Below, one piece after another: positions 61,032-64,000 of a stretch of DNA of 64,000 nucleotides. The stretch's first letter is position 1. Each line of letters begins with the position of its first letter. Origin of the DNA: Thioalkalicoccus limnaeus (GTDB lineage Bacteria; Pseudomonadota; Gammaproteobacteria; Chromatiales; Chromatiaceae); the NCBI RefSeq assembly GCF_041197575.1, contig NZ_JBDKXB010000015.1, positions 1-64,000 on the forward strand, read 5' to 3'. A program made the position numbers and the translations under genes. The notes beneath the pieces are model-generated. The model worked only from the letters and a program-made list of their open reading frames with translations. It searched no databases and was not told the origin of the DNA.

Positions 61032-62288
61032 ATGAACCTAACCGAACTGAAGAAAACCCCTGTTCCCGACCTCGTTGAATTGGCCCAGACGATGGAGATC
61101 GAGGGTGTGGGCCGGTCCCGCAAGCAGGATCTGATCTTCGCGATCCTCAAGGCGCAAGCCAAGCGGGGCGAGGACATCTACGGCGATGGCGTGCTGGAGA
61201 TCCTGCAGGACGGTTTCGGGTTCCTGCGCTCGGCCGATGCCTCGTACCTAGCCGGACCCGACGACATCTACGTCTCGCCGAGCCAGATCCGCCGCTTCGC
61301 CTTGCGCACCGGAGACACCATCTCGGGCAAGATTCGGCCACCGAAGGACGGCGAGCGCTACTTCGCGCTACTGAAGGTCGGCGACATCAATTACGACCGG
61401 CCCGAGAATGCCAAGACCAAGATCCTGTTCGAGAACTTCACGCCGCTGTTTCCACAGAAGCGGCTCAAGCTCGAGCTCGGCAACGGGAGCACAGAGGACA
61501 TCACGGCCCGCACGATCGATCTGGTCGCGCCGATCGGCATGGGCCAGCGCGGGCTGATCGTGTCCCCGCCGAAGGCCGGCAAGACGATGATCCTGCAAAA
61601 CATCGCCCAATCGATCGGCCACAACTACCCGGACTGCTATCTGATCGTGCTGCTGATCGACGAGCGACCCGAGGAGGTCACCGAGATGGCCCGCTCGGTG
61701 CGTGGCGAAGTCATTTCGTCGACCTTCGACGAACCGGCGACACGCCACGTACAGGTCGCCGAGATGGTCATCGAAAAGGCCAAGCGGCTCGTCGAACACA
61801 AGCGCGACGTCGTGATCCTGCTCGATTCGATCACGCGGCTCGCCCGCGCCTACAACACGGTCGTGCCCTCGTCGGGCAAGGTCCTGACCGGCGGCGTCGA
61901 CGCCAACGCGCTGCAACGGCCGAAACGCTTCTTCGGCGCTGCGCGCAACGTCGAGGAAGGCGGGTCCCTGACGATCCTCGCAACAGCCCTGGTTGACACC
62001 GGCTCACGGATGGACGACGTGATCTACGAGGAATTCAAGGGCACCGGCAACATGGAACTGCACCTCGACCGGCGCATCGCCGAGAAACGCATCTTCCCGG
62101 CGATCAACATCAACCGCTCGGGGACGCGCCGCGAGGAACTGCTGATGCACCCCGACGAGCTGCAGAAGATGTGGATCCTGCGCCGGATCCTGCACCCGAT
62201 GGACGAGCTGGCGGCGATGGAATTTCTCCACGACAAGCTCAAGGCGACCAAGACCAACGGGGAGTTCTTCGACTCGATGCGTGGCTAG
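61032..62288 (+). CDS. rho: Transcription termination factor Rho
   Basis: A 418-residue hexameric RNA helicase. The N-terminal SAP-like segment (MNLTELKKTPVPDLVELAQ) leads to the CSP-like RNA-binding domain with GDGVLEILQDGFGFLR. The ATPase domain has Walker A SPPKAGKTMILQNIA, Walker B VVILLDSITRLARAYN and Q/R-loop regions (TGGVDANALQRPKRFFGAAR). It is nearly identical in layout to E. coli Rho. The start has a weak ribosome site. The 182-base leader is C-rich, as expected if rho is autoregulated. Confidence 0.97.
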   Translation: MNLTELKKTPVPDLVELAQTMEIEGVGRSRKQDLIFAILKAQAKRGEDIYGDGVLEILQDGFGFLRSADASYLAGPDDIYVSPSQIRRFALRTGDTISGKIRPPKDGERYFALLKVGDINYDRPENAKTKILFENFTPLFPQKRLKLELGNGSTEDITARTIDLVAPIGMGQRGLIVSPPKAGKTMILQNIAQSIGHNYPDCYLIVLLIDERPEEVTEMARSVRGEVISSTFDEPATRHVQVAEMVIEKAKRLVEHKRDVVILLDSITRLARAYNTVVPSSGKVLTGGVDANALQRPKRFFGAARNVEEGGSLTILATALVDTGSRMDDVIYEEFKGTGNMELHLDRRIAEKRIFPAININRSGTRREELLMHPDELQKMWILRRILHPMDELAAMEFLHDKLKATKTNGEFFDSMRG

Positions 62289-62377
62289 GCGAGCCACGCG
62301 AGCCATTCAGCGGGCACCGGCCAACGCCGCGACGGAACGCCGCCGGAGCCGGCGACCGGCCCCAGCTTTGCTGTCCG

Positions 62378-64000
62378 CTATCCGCGCGGCTCGCTCTGCG
62401 CCTTGCCCCAGCTATCGCGCAGGCCCACGGTCCGATTGAAACAGAGCCGTCCGGCGCGGGAATCCTGGTCGACGACGAAGTAACCCTCGCGCTCGAACTG
62501 AAAGCCTTGGCCAGGCTGCGCGTCGGCCAGGGCCGGTTCGACTAGCGCATCAAGAACCCGGACCAGGGACGCCGGGTTGAGATCGTCGCGAAAATCCGTC
62601 TCGCCGCTGCCCGGCTCCGGCACGCGGAATAGGCGATCGTACAACCGCACCTCGGCCGGCACGGCCGTGGCCGCCGGAACCCACTGAATCACGCCCTTGA
62701 CCTTGCGCCCGGCCGGGTTGGCCCCGAGTGTCGCCGGATCGTAGCTCGCATGCAGCTCGACCACCTGACCGGAGGCGTCCTTGATGACCTGGTCGCAACG
62801 GATCACATAGGCCTGGCGCAGACGCACCTCGCCGCCGGGTACCAGACGCTTGAACCCCTTCGGCGGATCTTCGGCGAAGTCCTCGCGGTCGATGTAGAGT
62901 TCCCGGCCGAAGGGGACCGTCCGCTGCCCCATCGACGCCTCCTTCGGGTGATTGGGCGCCGTGAGCATCTCACTGCCATCCGCCGGGTAATTCTCGATCA
63001 CGACCTTCACCGGCCGCAGGACCGCCATGCGCCGCGGGGCGGTGGCGTCGAGGTCCTCGCGGATCGCGCTCTCGAGCATCGCCATCTCGACCAGATTGTC
63101 GGCACGGGTCACGCCGATGCGTTCGCAGAAGGTGCGGATCGCGGCCGGCGTGTAGCCACGCCGCCGCAGCCCGGCGATCGTCGGCAACCGCGGATCGTCC
63201 CACCCGGCGACATGCCCTTCGTCGACCAGCAGGGTCAAGCGGCGCTTGCTCATAACCGTGTACTCGAGGTTCAGACGACTGAATTCGATCTGACGCGGCC
63301 GGCTGGGCACCGAGACGTTCGCGACACACCAGTCGTAGAGCGGGCGGTGATCCTCGAATTCCAGCGTGCACAGCGAATGCGTGATCCCCTCGAGCGCATC
63401 CGAGAGCGGGTGCGTGTAGTCGTAGGTCGGGTACAGGCACCACTCGCGCCCGGTCTGGTGGTGGATGACGCCGTGGCGAATCCGGTACAGCACCGGATCG
63501 CGCAGGTTGATGTTCGGCGAGGCCATATCGATGCGCGCGCGCAGGGTCCGGGTGCCGTCCGGGAATTCGCCGGCGCGCATCCGCCGGAACAGGTCGAGGT
63601 TTTCGGCAACCGGCCGATCACGGGAGGGGCTGTCGCGGCCCGGAACCGTCAAGGTGCCACGGTACTCGCGGATCTGATCCGCGGTCAGGTCGCAGACATA
63701 GGCCAGACCCTTCTCGATCAGCTCGACCGCGAACCCATAGAGCTGCTCGAAATAGTCCGACGCGAAGTAGAGTCGGTCGCCCCAATCGTAGCCGAGCCAG
63801 CGGACGTCCTGCTGGATGGCGTCGACGAACTCACGGTTCTCCTTGTGCGGATTGGTGTCATCGAAGCGCAGGTTGCAGGTGCCCGGGAAGTCTTCGGCGA
63901 GCCCGAAATTCAGCACGATCGATTTAGCGTGCCCGATATGCAGATAACCATTCGGCTCGGGCGGAAAACGGGTCGCGATCCGCGCATGACGGCCGGTCGC
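62378..64000 (-). CDS. glnS: Glutaminyl-tRNA synthetase GlnS (5' truncated at window edge)
   Basis: The frame is open to the window end, so the first few dozen residues are missing. Visible residues 12-27 read FPPEPNGYLHIGHAKS, containing the class I HIGH motif, and VMSKRRLTLLVDEG holds the KMSKS-type motif. NLRFDDTNPHKENREFVDAI and the C-terminal anticodon-binding beta-barrels (KVKGVIQWVPAATAVPAEVR) fit GlnS and not GluRS. It charges tRNA-Gln with glutamine. It converges on rho with an 89-base spacer containing the perfect stem CGCCGG/CCGGCG (62341-62354) without a T-tract. Confidence 0.95.
   Translation of the reverse strand, partial: ATGRHARIATRFPPEPNGYLHIGHAKSIVLNFGLAEDFPGTCNLRFDDTNPHKENREFVDAIQQDVRWLGYDWGDRLYFASDYFEQLYGFAVELIEKGLAYVCDLTADQIREYRGTLTVPGRDSPSRDRPVAENLDLFRRMRAGEFPDGTRTLRARIDMASPNINLRDPVLYRIRHGVIHHQTGREWCLYPTYDYTHPLSDALEGITHSLCTLEFEDHRPLYDWCVANVSVPSRPRQIEFSRLNLEYTVMSKRRLTLLVDEGHVAGWDDPRLPTIAGLRRRGYTPAAIRTFCERIGVTRADNLVEMAMLESAIREDLDATAPRRMAVLRPVKVVIENYPADGSEMLTAPNHPKEASMGQRTVPFGRELYIDREDFAEDPPKGFKRLVPGGEVRLRQAYVIRCDQVIKDASGQVVELHASYDPATLGANPAGRKVKGVIQWVPAATAVPAEVRLYDRLFRVPEPGSGETDFRDDLNPASLVRVLDALVEPALADAQPGQGFQFEREGYFVVDQDSRAGRLCFNRTVGLRDSWGKAQSEPRG

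Overview
The window is GC-rich, gene-dense bacterial chromosome with no insertion sequence, prophage or CRISPR array that I can see. The gene content points to an anoxygenic phototrophic gammaproteobacterium of the purple sulfur type (Chromatiaceae-like). It has bacteriochlorophyll synthase (bchG) and geranylgeranyl reductase (bchP), a glycine/tyrosine-rich exported protein of the sulfur-globule envelope type, a NAD-linked Hox [NiFe]-hydrogenase operon, a nitrogen-fixation accessory operon (nifV-W-Z-M) and an octaheme tetrathionate-reductase-family cytochrome. The housekeeping neighbourhoods are gammaproteobacterial: zapD-yacG, yebC-ruvC-ruvA, rhlB/trxA-rho, hldE and yrfG. The genus is not determined.

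Layout. 1-5.4 kb: end of cydC, glgX (convergent), then bchG-bchP ending in a strong bidirectional terminator. 5.4-9.2 kb: leftward TRAP operon (fused permease, universal stress protein, TAXI binding protein) with three hairpins before the binding-protein gene. 9.4-15.6 kb: ampG, rdgC, a uronate-type epimerase, an FGGY sugar kinase, queF, yacG, zapD. 15.8-20.3 kb: archaeal-style AMP phosphorylase overlapping a divergent PRPP synthase, then yebC-ruvC-ruvA without ruvB. 20.3-22.6 kb: Uma2-type protein, staphylococcal-nuclease-like lipoprotein candidate, exported unknown. 23.0-28.7 kb: hoxE-F-U-Y-H-W. 29-39.8 kb: pssA, a small STAS-like protein, tRNA-Leu(UAG), gmhA-hldE, a CNNM-domain protein, an OsmC-family protein, a periplasmic Cache-domain protein, a GT4 glycosyltransferase, cbpA-cbpM, a Ycf46-like AAA+ ATPase. 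40-45.5 kb: leuA with a family-4 uracil-DNA glycosylase, the B12-binding/diguanylate-cyclase pair, the sulfur globule protein. 45.7-48.4 kb: ArsB-type permease, CBS protein, DsbB. 48.4-51.6 kb: nifVWZM behind a NifA/sigma-54 control region. 51.6-55.7 kb: octaheme cytochrome with membrane cytochrome b, a repeat-rich spacer, an MFS transporter. 55.8-64 kb: SDR/DUF2867 protein, deoxyinosine glycosylase, yrfG, rhlB divergent from trxA-rho, and the start-truncated glnS.

The most interesting unit is 42781-44848. A cobalamin-binding protein carries the W-x9-EH signature of CarH-type adenosylcobalamin photoreceptors but has no DNA-binding domain; in its place is an unrecognised N-terminal helical domain. 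Its gene overlaps one for a PAS-like/GGDEF diguanylate cyclase with an intact active site and inhibitory site. This suggests a light- or B12-responsive c-di-GMP module. A second candidate is the AMP phosphorylase/PRPP synthase pair, which could recycle the ribose of AMP toward PRPP or RuBP. Third, nifV is preceded by a well-formed sigma-54 promoter and a NifA upstream site, which supports nif regulation of the whole nifVWZM unit.
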